From the NCBI GenBank assembly GCA_947446025.1, contig CANFEY010000032.1, positions 1-52,813 of the forward strand: a stretch of 52,813 nucleotides of DNA, given 5' to 3'. This DNA comes from Bryobacterales bacterium (GTDB taxonomy: Bacteria; Acidobacteriota; Terriglobia; Bryobacterales; Bryobacteraceae). The translations under genes were made by a program, and so were the position numbers. Of the stretch, positions 16,210-24,979 are shown in pieces. The stretch's first letter is position 1, and every line of letters begins with the position of its first letter. The notes under the pieces were generated by a model that ran no database searches, was not told the origin of the DNA, and worked only from the letters and a program-made list of their open reading frames with translations.

Positions 16210-17501
16210 TGGCCGCCCCCCGTGCGTGTGGTCCGCAAGCTGAAATGCTCTACTCCCTGTGAGCGGGAGGGGGGCGAGGCGAACTCGGATTTTTCGAATA
16301 ACGGCGATTCGTCGATGATCTTGAGCAGGGGTTCGGCTTGGTCGGTCTCGCCGGATACGCTCACCTGCGCGGCGGATACGTCCATGGACTGCAGCCAGGT
16401 GGGCGGCGCGAGCAATCCGGTGAGGCTGGCGAGCACATCCATGTCATGCTTCGAGTTGCGGCGCAGATTGTCGAGCAGCAGGGTGCGGGCGCGCGCGGTT
16501 TCGATCTGCTTATCCATGGCGCTGGCCCGGGCGGCGAGGGGCTGCACCTTGGAGATTTCCTGCGTGAGGGTTCCCAGATAGCTGCCGTTGAAGAGCCGCG
16601 GGAAAACGGCCAGGCCGATGGCGGCCAGCAGGACAGCTGCTCCCAGCGCGACGGAGGGGACCCATTGCCAAGCGGAACGTCCCTGGCGCAGTTCGGCGGG
16701 TAGAAGGTTGAGCGATCCGGAGATGAGCGGGCAAGCCGAGCTGAGCGCCGCGGCGTAAGCGCGTCCGCCACCGAGGATTGCGGCGAGTTCCACGGGTGCC
16801 GGGGCGTTTTCCAAGCGGAGTTCGGCGGCGGCTTGGCTGATGGCGCGATCCGAGGTGCCGTCTGGAGCCAGCGGGAAGGCGGCGGAGAATAGGGGCTTCG
16901 AGACGCTTTCGCCGTAAATCTCAACGCCTCCATCCAATGGTTCCAGTGCGAAGAGATTGCCGGCGGGCTTGTTGCCCAGCAGGCGCAATCCCGAATGCAC
17001 GGCGGCGCCGGTGCAACTGAAGCCCGCCAACTTGATGCCGGCTTCGGCGAAGAGTGTGGTGTAGCCGTCCACCAACTCGCGCCGCGCGATGGCGACGGCG
17101 ACTCCGTCGGAGCCTTCCAGGCGTGCCCAGGCGGAGACTACATTGGCCTCGTCGTAGGGATGCAGGCCGTCCAATTGGAACTCGACCGCGCCGGGCAGAT
17201 CCTTGTCCGTCACGCCGGGTAGGGAGAGCAAGCGCAGGATGACTTCGTGACGGGGTAGCAGAACAGTAGCCGCGACGTGCTGCAAGCCGAGCTTGGAGGC
17301 CATGGCGGAGTAGGTGGCTCCCCATTCGGCGGCCGGCGTGGCTCGGAAATTTTCGATGGTGAAGCTGCTCAGCACTCGCACACCGTTGGGGCGGACGCGC
17401 ACGGCGGCAACGTGCAGATCTTCCGTGCCACGCGCGCCTTCGATGGAGATTCCAAGGCCGCTGCCGAACGCGAAAAATTTCTTGAGCGAGGGGGAGATCA
17501 T
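16206..17501 (-). CDS. gspL: GspL-like protein (PilM-PilN type fusion)
   Basis: 431 residues from the ATG at 17501, which overlaps the gspK stop as ATGA; an upstream in-frame extension is out of frame with gspK logic and is not used. Residues about 1-280 look like the actin-like cytoplasmic PilM/GspL-N domain (L-L-P-R-H-E-V-I-L-R, L-P-G-A-V-E-F-Q-L). A membrane helix lies at about 297-318, followed by a coiled coil and a small domain like PilN (to 431). GspL links the GspE ATPase to the membrane platform. Confidence 0.82.
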   Translation of the reverse strand: MISPSLKKFFAFGSGLGISIEGARGTEDLHVAAVRVRPNGVRVLSSFTIENFRATPAAEWGATYSAMASKLGLQHVAATVLLPRHEVILRLLSLPGVTDKDLPGAVEFQLDGLHPYDEANVVSAWARLEGSDGVAVAIARRELVDGYTTLFAEAGIKLAGFSCTGAAVHSGLRLLGNKPAGNLFALEPLDGGVEIYGESVSKPLFSAAFPLAPDGTSDRAISQAAAELRLENAPAPVELAAILGGGRAYAAALSSACPLISGSLNLLPAELRQGRSAWQWVPSVALGAAVLLAAIGLAVFPRLFNGSYLGTLTQEISKVQPLAARASAMDKQIETARARTLLLDNLRRNSKHDMDVLASLTGLLAPPTWLQSMDVSAAQVSVSGETDQAEPLLKIIDESPLFEKSEFASPPSRSQGVEHFSLRTTRTGGGQ

Positions 17502-18499
17502 CGGGCCGCGCCTCCGGGTACGGCGGCGAATTCCGACCACGCATCGCCGTAATAGCGGAGCACTTGCACGGGACTTGGGTGCAGGCGGGGATCGTCCCAA
17601 TACTTGATCACGGCGGAGGCGGAGCGGACGGTTTCCGAGGGCGTGCCATCGGGCCGGCGCAGGCGCGCGGTGGCACGCATTGTCCACATGGTGCCCACTC
17701 CGACTTGCAGGCGAGTGGTGGGAAGGCCCAGCTTGCGCACGTCGTCGACGGTCTCAAAGGGCTTTTGCATGCGCATGCGCACCAGGGTGCCGGCGTCCGT
17801 GGGATTCATGCCGATGGCTTCCAGGACGGCGGGGCTGGCTCCGTTGGCATCCACGTTGCTGCGGGTTCCCCACACGGAGAGACTGTCGCGCAGGCCGCCC
17901 CGGGCGGACAGGTGACCCTGCGTGTCTTCGACGTAGTTGCCATAGAACAATTCTGGAGTGACTCCCCGCACGAACAATAATTCCTCTATTTCTTCCAAGG
18001 ACGCGTGCCGTGCCCGGAAAGTCGGACCCAGGGCTAAATAGTAGCTATCCAAGGACATTCTCCCGGAGCCGGTGCCGCGCCAATCGACGATTCCGGCCAC
18101 TACTTGGGCGGCGCGGGCAGGGTCGCCAGTGAGGCCGGAGACTACGCGCAGCAGCTCCTCTTCGCTAGCTTGGTTCACGTTGAGCTTGGCGGTTTCCGGG
18201 ATCATTTCGACGACCACATCCCCGGTGGGGTAGGTCATGAACATCCGGGGCTTGGTGCGATCCCAGAAGCGGGCGGTGCCGTTGGGGTTGCGGGCGCCCG
18301 CGCCCCACAACATCCACTGAATGCCGCGGTCGAGCGATCCGGTGGCCAGGTAGTGGGCGCGCAGGCCGTCGGCCACCGAGGAGGTATGTTCCAGTTCAGA
18401 GCGGACGGTGGTGGACACGGAGAGTGCGATGGCTCCCAGGGCCGCCGATAGCCAGAGCACGGTGAGCAGCGCGCCGCCGCGTTCCGGGTTAGCGCTCAT
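17498..18499 (-). CDS. gspK: Type II secretion minor pseudopilin GspK
   Basis: 333 residues. GspK caps the pseudopilus tip. The N-terminus has E-R-G-G-A-L-L-T-V-L-W-L-S-A, the short leader and hydrophobic helix typical of GspK, lacking Glu5 in the usual place. The long globular part contains two helix-hairpin-helix-like stretches (N-V-N-Q-A-S-E-E-E-L-L and V-D-D-V-R-K-L-G-L-P) normal for the family. The end overlaps the GspL start by four bases and the start overlaps the GspJ-like stop region. Confidence 0.9.
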   Translation of the reverse strand: MSANPERGGALLTVLWLSAALGAIALSVSTTVRSELEHTSSVADGLRAHYLATGSLDRGIQWMLWGAGARNPNGTARFWDRTKPRMFMTYPTGDVVVEMIPETAKLNVNQASEEELLRVVSGLTGDPARAAQVVAGIVDWRGTGSGRMSLDSYYLALGPTFRARHASLEEIEELLFVRGVTPELFYGNYVEDTQGHLSARGGLRDSLSVWGTRSNVDANGASPAVLEAIGMNPTDAGTLVRMRMQKPFETVDDVRKLGLPTTRLQVGVGTMWTMRATARLRRPDGTPSETVRSASAVIKYWDDPRLHPSPVQVLRYYGDAWSEFAAVPGGAAR

Positions 18500-19193
18500 T
18501 TTCGTACCTCTCTCCAGGGGAGCGCGAAATGCGCAGCGGGATGCTGATGCTGGTGACGGGCAGGCGGACGACGCTGCCGGGGGCGGGGGCCATGTCGATG
18601 CGGATGGCGTAGGGCAGCATGGGCTGCAGCCAGTCTTCGGCGGGTTCGCGTCCGAAAAGCGTGTTCAGGTTGATGTTCTGGTAGCGGAAGCGGCAGAAGG
18701 CGAGCTGGTCCAGCAGCACCGACGGGTTCAGGTCCGGAGGCGCGTGCAGGACGGTCGGGTTGGGTTCGCAGAACGGCGCGGTGCTGAGGGCGCTCGAAAA
18801 AATCTGCTCAGAGAGTTCCAGGCGGACTGTGCCGTTGGGATTCGGGCGGACCTGATAGAGCGCGACGCGCGGGTAGCCGCGTGCGCCTTCGGTGATGGAT
18901 TCGTTGCTGACCAGCAGCAGAGCGTTGGCGCTGCCGCGGAAGATCTCAATGGTGCTGGTGCCGTCACCCGGTCCGCAGTGGCCGTTTACCGGCATGGCTC
19001 CGCCGATCTGGCGGCGGATGAGGTCCTGGATTCCCAACGCGAGGCGATTCTCCTGCAAGCGCTGCTGGGTGCGCTGCATCGTCATCAGCGCGTTGCGCAT
19101 GCTGGTGAGCATCCCTGCCGAGATGGCGGCCACCAGCGTGATGGCGATGAGCAGTTCAATCAGCGAAAAGCCGGACTGCGCGCGGCGCCTCAT
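18489..19193 (-). CDS. gspJ: Type II secretion minor pseudopilin, GspJ-like
   Basis: 234 residues from the ATG at 19193, four bases inside the upstream stop (ATGA). The prepilin cleavage motif S-G-F-S-L-I-E-L-L is at residues 7-15 with the conserved Glu5 of the mature helix. The long C-terminal domain has several Pro and two or three Cys. Order in the cluster (I, then this, then K) supports GspJ, a tip component. Sequence alone would only say type IV pilin-like. Confidence 0.85.
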   Translation of the reverse strand: MRRRAQSGFSLIELLIAITLVAAISAGMLTSMRNALMTMQRTQQRLQENRLALGIQDLIRRQIGGAMPVNGHCGPGDGTSTIEIFRGSANALLLVSNESITEGARGYPRVALYQVRPNPNGTVRLELSEQIFSSALSTAPFCEPNPTVLHAPPDLNPSVLLDQLAFCRFRYQNINLNTLFGREPAEDWLQPMLPYAIRIDMAPAPGSVVRLPVTSISIPLRISRSPGERYENER

Positions 19194-19612
19194 TGAATTG
19201 TCTCCACTGGAATCTGGGCGCGGCGGATGCCCTCCATGGAGAAGCTGCGCCGGGTGGGTCCATCCATCCACCAGATTTCGAGTTCGACCCGCTCGACGAC
19301 CGTCGCGCCGGGATTGAATGTCGTTTCGAGGGCTTCAAAAGGCACCACGCGCGCCTGCCAGCCCGCGGTGACTCCACCGGTTTCGAGCGGGGTGTAGTTG
19401 GCGCTGAGAATTTGGTTGCGGGGGGTGGCGTTATCGAGCAACAGCTCGTCCATCTTGGATCGCGCGAGCAGCGCGGCCCGGTCATACTGCGTGATGCGCG
19501 AGGCATTGCGGGCGGAGGCGGAGAGGCCGCTCATCGCGCCGGCCACGGCGATGCCCATGATGGCTGCGGCCACAAGAATTTCCAGGAGGGTGAAGCCGCG
19601 TTGGGATCTCAC
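19190..19612 (-). CDS. gspI: Type II secretion minor pseudopilin, GspI-like
   Basis: 140 residues. The prepilin motif R-G-F-T-L-L-E-I-L is at residues 5-13, followed by a hydrophobic helix ending near residue 28. The length matches GspI, a small tip pseudopilin that binds GspJ and GspK. It overlaps GspH upstream and GspJ downstream by four bases each, so translation of the three is coupled. Confidence 0.85.
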   Translation of the reverse strand: MRSQRGFTLLEILVAAAIMGIAVAGAMSGLSASARNASRITQYDRAALLARSKMDELLLDNATPRNQILSANYTPLETGGVTAGWQARVVPFEALETTFNPGATVVERVELEIWWMDGPTRRSFSMEGIRRAQIPVETIQ

Positions 19613-20103
19613 TGCATAACCTCAAGCGCCCGAGCGGAGCCGGTGAGAGGGTCCAGGCTGATGATGCGGTGGCGTCCCTTGGGATTCACGAGGTCCACGG
19701 CGATGGCGGGGACTGCGCCGCCGGGATATATAAGAAAGCGGCGGACGGCGCGCGGGTCGGTGCCGGGGGCCTCGGGCAGCACGTGGGCGATCTGCATGCC
19801 GTTCGGCAGGTCCACGCGGTTGACGTAGGAGAGGTCTGCGGTGCGGGCCAGCAGCACGTTTTCGAGCGGCAGGATCTGCACTTCCACCAGCGCTTGTTTG
19901 CGGTCCGCGCGGTCCGCCGCGCTCGAAAGGAAGCTGAGCACGATGTCCGAGGCAGCGCGCAGGCGCAGGGTCTCAACGCCCGCCGCGATGGGAGCGTAGC
20001 TGAGGCTGGTAAGCAAGGCGATGAGAGACATCACGATCAGCATTTCGAGCAGCGTGATGCCGCGCGAGCGCCTATTTATTGCTCCAGCTGACGATGTCAG
20101 CAT
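19609..20103 (-). CDS. gspH: Type II secretion minor pseudopilin, GspH-like
   Basis: 164 residues from the ATG at 20103. The prepilin motif R-G-I-T-L-L-E-M-L is at about residues 15-23, with a somewhat long leader. The start lies 32 bases inside the end of gspG; no later ATG would keep the leader, so the overlap seems real. GspH sits between the major pseudopilin shaft and the tip. Confidence 0.83.
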   Translation of the reverse strand: MLTSSAGAINRRSRGITLLEMLIVMSLIALLTSLSYAPIAAGVETLRLRAASDIVLSFLSSAADRADRKQALVEVQILPLENVLLARTADLSYVNRVDLPNGMQIAHVLPEAPGTDPRAVRRFLIYPGGAVPAIAVDLVNPKGRHRIISLDPLTGSARALEVMQ

Positions 20104-20512
20104 CGTATCCCTCCCCGCCGGGTTCCCCGTCGGCGCCGAGCGAGAGCAGATCGGGTGCTTCGCCGTGCTCACCTGGGTACTTGTAGAGATAGGGCCGGTT
20201 CCAGGCGTCCGTGGGGACGTCCTTGGCCAGGTACGGTCCGGCCCAGTTGGCGACGTTTTCGGGCTTTTGGCGGAGGGCTTGCAGGCCCACGCCGGTGGGC
20301 GGGAAGGTTCCGGTGTCGAGCTTGTAGAGGGTCAGGGCGTTTTCCAGACTCTCAATCTCCGTGCGCACGGTGACCACGCGCGCCTTGTCGCCCTGCTTGA
20401 GGACGTTCACGCCTACCAGGCCGACGAACAGGGCGATGATGGTCACCACCACCAGCATTTCGATGAGGGTGATACCTGCTTGGGTTCTGCGTCTACGCGT
20501 TGTTGGTTTCAT
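20072..20512 (-). CDS. gspG: Type II secretion major pseudopilin GspG
   Basis: 146 residues. The leader ends at A-G followed by I-T-L-I-E-M-L-V-V, with Glu5. The G-family signature is clear: L-E-N-A-L-T-L-Y-K-L-D-T-G-x-F-P-P-T near residue 62, G-L-Q-A-L, W-x-G-P-Y-L, D-x-W-x-x-P-Y-x-Y and L-S-L-G-A-D-G-E-x-G-G. The Asp residues near the end are the usual calcium site. It builds the pseudopilus shaft. Confidence 0.96.
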   Translation of the reverse strand: MKPTTRRRRTQAGITLIEMLVVVTIIALFVGLVGVNVLKQGDKARVVTVRTEIESLENALTLYKLDTGTFPPTGVGLQALRQKPENVANWAGPYLAKDVPTDAWNRPYLYKYPGEHGEAPDLLSLGADGEPGGEGYDADIVSWSNK

Positions 20513-20521
20513 GTTTTGTTC

Positions 20522-21736
20522 CTATATGGCTACGTCGTTGATGCTGGTGATGGCCAGCATCAGGCTCAAGATCAAGGTGCCCACCATCAGGCCCATCACC
20601 AGGATGATGACGGGTTCAAAGATGGTGGTGAAGCGGCGGATGGCGGTGCGGGTTTCGCCCTCGTAGATGTCCGCCATGCGATGGAACATGGCGTCAATGT
20701 GCCCGGTCTCTTCACCCACCGTTAACAAGTGTCCCGCAAGCGGGGGAAATTCACCAGCGCGGGTGAGCGGTCCGGCGATGCCTTCGCCGCGTTTCACGCC
20801 TTGCGCGACTTTGTCGAGCGTGGCCGCGATGCGGCGGTTGTTGAGGATGCCCTTGGAGATACCGATGGCCTGGACCAGCGGCACGCTGGAGCTGACCAGC
20901 GTCCCCATGGCACGGGCGAAGCGCGCGGTTTCGGCTTTGCGTAAAGCGTCGCCCAGCAGGGGAAGTTTCAGGCGGAATCCGTCCCACCAGTCGCGGCCTT
21001 CAGTGGTGCGGATGTAAACACGCAACGCGATGACGGCGGCGGTGAGTCCACCCGCCGCGATCAGTCCGTAGGCGTTCAGCAGTTCGCTGGCCTTCAGCAT
21101 CATCAGCGTGGCCGTCGGAATTTTCATGCGCGGATCGGAGAAGATCTGCGCGAACTGTGGCACCACGAAATTGAGCAGCACCAGGATCGAACCCAGACCG
21201 ACGACGGTGAGCAGCGCGGGATAGATGAGAGAGCCGATAATGTAGCCGCGCAGTTCGTCACGGGTTTTCTCGAACTCGGCCAAGCGGTCAAATATCTTCG
21301 CGAGAGAACCCGAAGCTTCGCCTGCGCGCACCATGTTGGTGTAAAGCTCACTGAAGTGGGAGGGGTGCGCAGCCAGGCTATCGGCGAGGGATTTTCCGCC
21401 CTTGAGTAAGCGGGTCACGTCCAGGATGAGTGAGCGGAAGTCGGCGCGCGTGGTGAGCTCGCCGGTGATGGTGAGGGCGCGGTCCAACGGGATGCCGGCA
21501 TTGAGCAGCGTGGAGAGCTCCTGGGTGAAGAAGAGCACGTCTCCACGCTTGCTGCGGCCGATGGAGGGGAGCTTGAAGGCGAATCCCTGGGTACCTTTTT
21601 CGAGGCCGATGTAGACGGGGATGAGGCCTTGACGGCGCAGTTCGGAGGCCACCAGTTTTTCGGTGTCCGCGGTGAGGGTTCCGGTCCGGGGTTTCCCGTC
21701 GGAGGCTACCGCGCGGAAGAAGAAGGTGGTTGCCAT
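20522..21736 (-). CDS. gspF: Type II secretion inner-membrane platform protein GspF
   Basis: 404 residues, normal length. Two repeats of the GspF domain (about 70-195 and 275-395), each with a cytoplasmic helical part and a membrane segment: F-T-Q-E-L-S-T-L-L-N-A-G-I-P-L near residue 70 and F-A-R-A-M-G-T-L-V-S-S-S-V-P-L near 275. GspF is the multi-pass platform on which GspE drives pseudopilus assembly. It starts 2 nt after the gspE stop. Confidence 0.96.
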   Translation of the reverse strand: MATTFFFRAVASDGKPRTGTLTADTEKLVASELRRQGLIPVYIGLEKGTQGFAFKLPSIGRSKRGDVLFFTQELSTLLNAGIPLDRALTITGELTTRADFRSLILDVTRLLKGGKSLADSLAAHPSHFSELYTNMVRAGEASGSLAKIFDRLAEFEKTRDELRGYIIGSLIYPALLTVVGLGSILVLLNFVVPQFAQIFSDPRMKIPTATLMMLKASELLNAYGLIAAGGLTAAVIALRVYIRTTEGRDWWDGFRLKLPLLGDALRKAETARFARAMGTLVSSSVPLVQAIGISKGILNNRRIAATLDKVAQGVKRGEGIAGPLTRAGEFPPLAGHLLTVGEETGHIDAMFHRMADIYEGETRTAIRRFTTIFEPVIILVMGLMVGTLILSLMLAITSINDVAI

Positions 21737-21738
21737 GC

Positions 21739-23376
21739 TTAGAATTCTTGCGTCACGCGGATGACTTCTTCGGGAGTGGTCACGCCCTGCGCGACTTTCA
21801 TCCAGCCATCTTCGCGCAGATTACGCATGCCGTGGCGGCGGGCCAACGTAGTGAGCTTGCTGGCGTCTTCATTGCGGATGATGGCGGCGCGCATCTCTTC
21901 GTTGAGTTCCATTAGTTCGAAGATACCGACGCGTCCGCGGTAGCCGCTGCCGAAGCAGTTGTCGCAACCCGCGCCGCGGAAGGCGGGCGACAGGGAGCCA
22001 TCGGGGCTGAGCACTGGCTTGACCGATTCCTTGCAGTTCGGGCAGATCAGGCGGACCAGGCGTTGGGCGAGCACGGCAACCAGGGACGAGGTCAGCAGGT
22101 AGTTTTCCACGCCCATGTCGGTCAGTCGAGTGATGGCGCTGGGCGCGTCATTGGTGTGCAGCGTGGAGTAGACGAAGTGGCCGGTGAGGGCGGAACGGAT
22201 GGCCACGTCGGCGGTGTCGCGGTCACGGATTTCACCCACCATGATGACGTCGGGATCCTGGCGCACGATGTGGCGCAGGCCTTCGGAAAAGGTCAGGCCG
22301 ATTTGCGTGTTGACGTGGATCTGGTTGATCCCGTCCATCTGATATTCCACCGGGTCTTCGATGGTAATGATTTTCTTGTCCGGCTGGTTGATGCGTTTGA
22401 GCGCGGAATAGAGCGTGGTGGACTTGCCGCTGCCGGTGGGGCCGGTGACCAGGAAGATGCCGTGCGGCAGCGAGGTGTAATACGCCATGCGTTCCAGCAT
22501 GTGGGCGTCGAAGCCGAGTTTTTCAAGGTCGTAGAAACTCGTGGCAGAACGGTCGAGCAAGCGCATGACGACGCTTTCGCCGTACAGCGTGGGCAGCGTG
22601 GAGACGCGCAGATCCACTTCGCGGCCCAGCGTCTTCACCTTGATGCGGCCGTCTTGGGGAAGGCGGCGCTCGGCGATGTTGAGCTTGGCCATCAGCTTTA
22701 CGCGCGAGATGATGGCGGCCTTGAGTTCGCGGGGCGGGGAATCCTGATTGGCCAGAACGCCGTCGATGCGGAAACGGACGCGGAATTCTTTCTCGAAAGG
22801 CTCAATGTGGATGTCACTGGCGCGCTGTTCGACGGCTTGCGCGATCATGGCGTTCACCAGGCGGATGACGGGAGCCTCGCTGGCCATATCGCGCAGGTGC
22901 TCAAGGTCTTCGGAATCGCCGGGGGTGGCGGCGAGTTCGGTTTCGTTCTTGGCGGCCTGGCCGTAGTAGCGGTCAATGGCGTCCAGGATTTCCTGCTCAT
23001 GGCAGATAGCGGGCAGGACGGTGAGGCCGGTGGAGGCGGCGACAATGGCTCGGGTCTCGAAGTCGAGCGGGTCCGCCATGGCCAGGGTGACGGTGCTTTC
23101 GTGCAGGGCGACGGGGATGGCTCGGGATTGCCGAAGGAATTTTGCGGAGAGGACTTCGATTTCCGGTGAGGCCGGGGGTGCGCCGTCGATGGCCAGGACG
23201 GGGAGCTGCAACTGGTGGCCCAGGGCGGCCAGAACGTCGCGGGCGGCGACGAAGCCCAGGTCCACCAGGATCTTGCCGATTTTTTCGCCTGGGCGCTCGC
23301 GCTGCAATTCCAGGGCGCGCGAAAGATCCTCCTGCGTGATGAGGCGGCGTTCGAGAAGGATCTCTCCGAGGCGCAT
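21739..23376 (-). CDS. gspE: Type II secretion ATPase GspE
   Basis: 545 residues. GspE is the cytoplasmic ATPase that powers secretion. An N-terminal T2SSE domain (about 1-140) precedes the ATPase core: Walker A G-P-T-G-S-G-K-S-T near residue 310, the Asp box, Walker B-like L-R-Q-D-P-D-V-I-M-V-G-E-I-R-D near 370, and His box. The zinc site C-P-N-C and C-D-N-C flanks a loop near 443-475, as in GspE rather than PilT. It starts 6 nt after the exported 178-residue protein. Confidence 0.96.
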   Translation of the reverse strand: MRLGEILLERRLITQEDLSRALELQRERPGEKIGKILVDLGFVAARDVLAALGHQLQLPVLAIDGAPPASPEIEVLSAKFLRQSRAIPVALHESTVTLAMADPLDFETRAIVAASTGLTVLPAICHEQEILDAIDRYYGQAAKNETELAATPGDSEDLEHLRDMASEAPVIRLVNAMIAQAVEQRASDIHIEPFEKEFRVRFRIDGVLANQDSPPRELKAAIISRVKLMAKLNIAERRLPQDGRIKVKTLGREVDLRVSTLPTLYGESVVMRLLDRSATSFYDLEKLGFDAHMLERMAYYTSLPHGIFLVTGPTGSGKSTTLYSALKRINQPDKKIITIEDPVEYQMDGINQIHVNTQIGLTFSEGLRHIVRQDPDVIMVGEIRDRDTADVAIRSALTGHFVYSTLHTNDAPSAITRLTDMGVENYLLTSSLVAVLAQRLVRLICPNCKESVKPVLSPDGSLSPAFRGAGCDNCFGSGYRGRVGIFELMELNEEMRAAIIRNEDASKLTTLARRHGMRNLREDGWMKVAQGVTTPEEVIRVTQEF

Positions 23377-23382
23377 GCGGAG

Positions 23383-23919
23383 TTAGTTGGACTCCGTGAT
23401 TTTCACTACGCCGTCGATGGCGGCGGGTCCGGCCTTTTGCGCGGCCAGCAGTTGCTGTTTGGTTCCCTCGAAGACGATTTGCAAGGGCACGCCGGCGGGG
23501 TCTTCCGAGGAGTAACGGGAGAGGATGAGCGCGATGGAGACCTTATCGGTGGCAGGGACCGGGTCCAGCAACGCGGCGGTGGCGATCAAGACGTCCTTCA
23601 TCGAAGACTTCAGCAGCGGGAGCCGTTCCATTTTTTTCTTGTGCAGGGCTACCTTGTCGGCGTCAGAGAGCGTGGGGTTCATCAGCGAGACGTTGGCGGT
23701 GGCCAGACTCATTTCCGCAGTGAACACGATGCCGTAGCCGGGAAGATATACGCCGCGCGCGGAGCCAACCAAGGCCATCGCGTTATCGCTCCACATCCGC
23801 TGAATGCGGTCGTCGAGGCGTTTTTCCACGCTGGTAATCAAGGAGCGGCTGAGGCGCGGCGCATCCGCCGCCGAAATGGCGAAAACAGCGGCAAAAAGGA
23901 GGGGGAGTAGTTTTTTCAT
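23383..23919 (-). CDS. Exported protein of unknown function in Gsp operon
   Basis: 178 residues with a signal peptide (1-18, A-I-S-A-A-D). The mature part has R-I-Q-R-M-W near residue 40 and a conserved-looking Y-L-P-G-Y-G-I-V-F strand. No enzyme motif is seen and I do not recognise the family. Its tight position (17 nt after the anti-sigma gene and 6 nt before gspE) ties it to the sigma/anti-sigma pair and the secretion system; it could be a periplasmic sensor or accessory protein. This is inference from position only. Confidence 0.75.
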   Translation of the reverse strand: MKKLLPLLFAAVFAISAADAPRLSRSLITSVEKRLDDRIQRMWSDNAMALVGSARGVYLPGYGIVFTAEMSLATANVSLMNPTLSDADKVALHKKKMERLPLLKSSMKDVLIATAALLDPVPATDKVSIALILSRYSSEDPAGVPLQIVFEGTKQQLLAAQKAGPAAIDGVVKITESN

Positions 23920-23936
23920 GTTAGTTGTTCACCACG

Positions 23937-24377
23937 TTAGTTATTAACCAGGGTCATGACGTGCTTGTAGCGCTGTTGCATCTGCTTTTCGTATTGCTCC
24001 AGCACTTCCAACCGGGGCTCCATCTGGCGGGCCACGGCTTCATCGATACGGGCTTGGATGGAGGGGTCGACAGTGGGGTCAACGGCGGGCGGGGCGGCGA
24101 AGCCGTGAATCACAATCGCCGCGGCCAGCACGCAGGCGGAGGCAAACATCGGGTTCAGACGCTGCCACCAGGTGGGTTCGAAGACTTTGTCGGACACGAA
24201 AGCGATGCGACGCGGCGGGTCTTCATCGCGGAGCATGGCCAGCGACGTCAAAGACGACTGAATGCCGGCTAACTCTTCGCGGCAGGCGTCGCAGCCGGCT
24301 ACATGGGCCGCGGCAGCGCGCTTGTCGCTCTCATTCATTTCGCCCACTGCGTAGGCCTTTACGTCGATATGTGTCAT
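23937..24377 (-). CDS. Anti-sigma factor, zf-HC2 type
   Basis: 146 residues from the ATG at 24377, chosen because the zinc-finger domain begins there and it starts 13 nt after the sigma gene. H-V-A-G-C-D-A-C near residue 25 is the zinc-binding anti-sigma motif. A membrane helix follows (about 82-100), then a coiled-coil periplasmic segment rich in Gln, Glu and Arg (about 112-146). It should hold the adjacent ECF sigma factor inactive at the membrane. Confidence 0.87.
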   Translation of the reverse strand: MTHIDVKAYAVGEMNESDKRAAAAHVAGCDACREELAGIQSSLTSLAMLRDEDPPRRIAFVSDKVFEPTWWQRLNPMFASACVLAAAIVIHGFAAPPAVDPTVDPSIQARIDEAVARQMEPRLEVLEQYEKQMQQRYKHVMTLVNN

Positions 24378-24390
24378 CTTGCAACCTCTG

Positions 24391-24924
24391 TCATCTTGCA
24401 ACTTCCGGAGCCAAAGAAACTTTCAGCAGATCGAGAGCCGTGTACAGCCGGGATTTCACGGTGGAGACCGGGCAGCCCAGGATCTCGGCCATCTCTTCGA
24501 ACTTGAAACCTTGATAGACCTTCAGCAGAACCGCCTCGCGCTGGTCCTCGTGGAGTCGCGCTAAAGCGCTCTCTACCGCCACGGAGAGTTCCAGCTGTAG
24601 CAGCCCGGGAGCCATGCGCCCGGTTTCCAGCGGCAGCTCGCCTTCCGGCTTGCGCCGCCGCAGCAGCGAAAACGCCTCGTTGTGCGCGATGCGGAACAGC
24701 CAGCCGGCGAATTTCCCCGGGTCGTCGAGCTTGGGCAGATTTTGGTAGGCCTTCAAGAATACATCCTGGCTCACATCCATGGCGTCTTCCCGATTGCGGA
24801 CAAGGCGGAGTAAGTAATTGAAAACACGCTTCTCCCATCGAGAGACGAGGAGGTTATAGGCCTCCACATCCCCCCGCCGCGCCTTCGCGATCAGGTCGCG
24901 ATCTTCAACTTCCCGGAAGATCAC
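24391..24924 (-). CDS. ECF-type RNA polymerase sigma factor (RpoE-like)
   Basis: 177 residues, normal for group 4 sigma factors. Region 2 (about 20-88) has the D-A-x-D-V-S-Q-D-V-F-L-K-A-Y core and F-A-G-W-L-F-R-I-A-H-N; region 4 (about 115-168) has L-x-E-D-Q-R-E-A-V-L-L-K-V-Y-x-G and the recognition helix V-S-T-V-K-S-R-L-Y-T-A. The start is GTG at 24924 with GGAG 10 nt upstream. First gene of the run that leads into the Gsp cluster, so it may control secretion genes, including its own operon. No clear ECF promoter motif was found upstream. Confidence 0.93.
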   Translation of the reverse strand: MIFREVEDRDLIAKARRGDVEAYNLLVSRWEKRVFNYLLRLVRNREDAMDVSQDVFLKAYQNLPKLDDPGKFAGWLFRIAHNEAFSLLRRRKPEGELPLETGRMAPGLLQLELSVAVESALARLHEDQREAVLLKVYQGFKFEEMAEILGCPVSTVKSRLYTALDLLKVSLAPEVAR

Positions 24925-24979
24925 CGCTTTTGTGCTCCGTTCATAATGACGCCCCGAGTCGGGAAAAAGTCTGAGGGTG

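Noticed and set aside
22063-23169. Plus-strand open frame of 368 codons opposite gspE
   Set aside because: Antisense of a highly conserved ATPase; no motif.
24925-24979. ECF-type autoregulatory promoter before the sigma factor
   Set aside because: No convincing GGAAC-like -35 with a matching -10 at the usual spacing.
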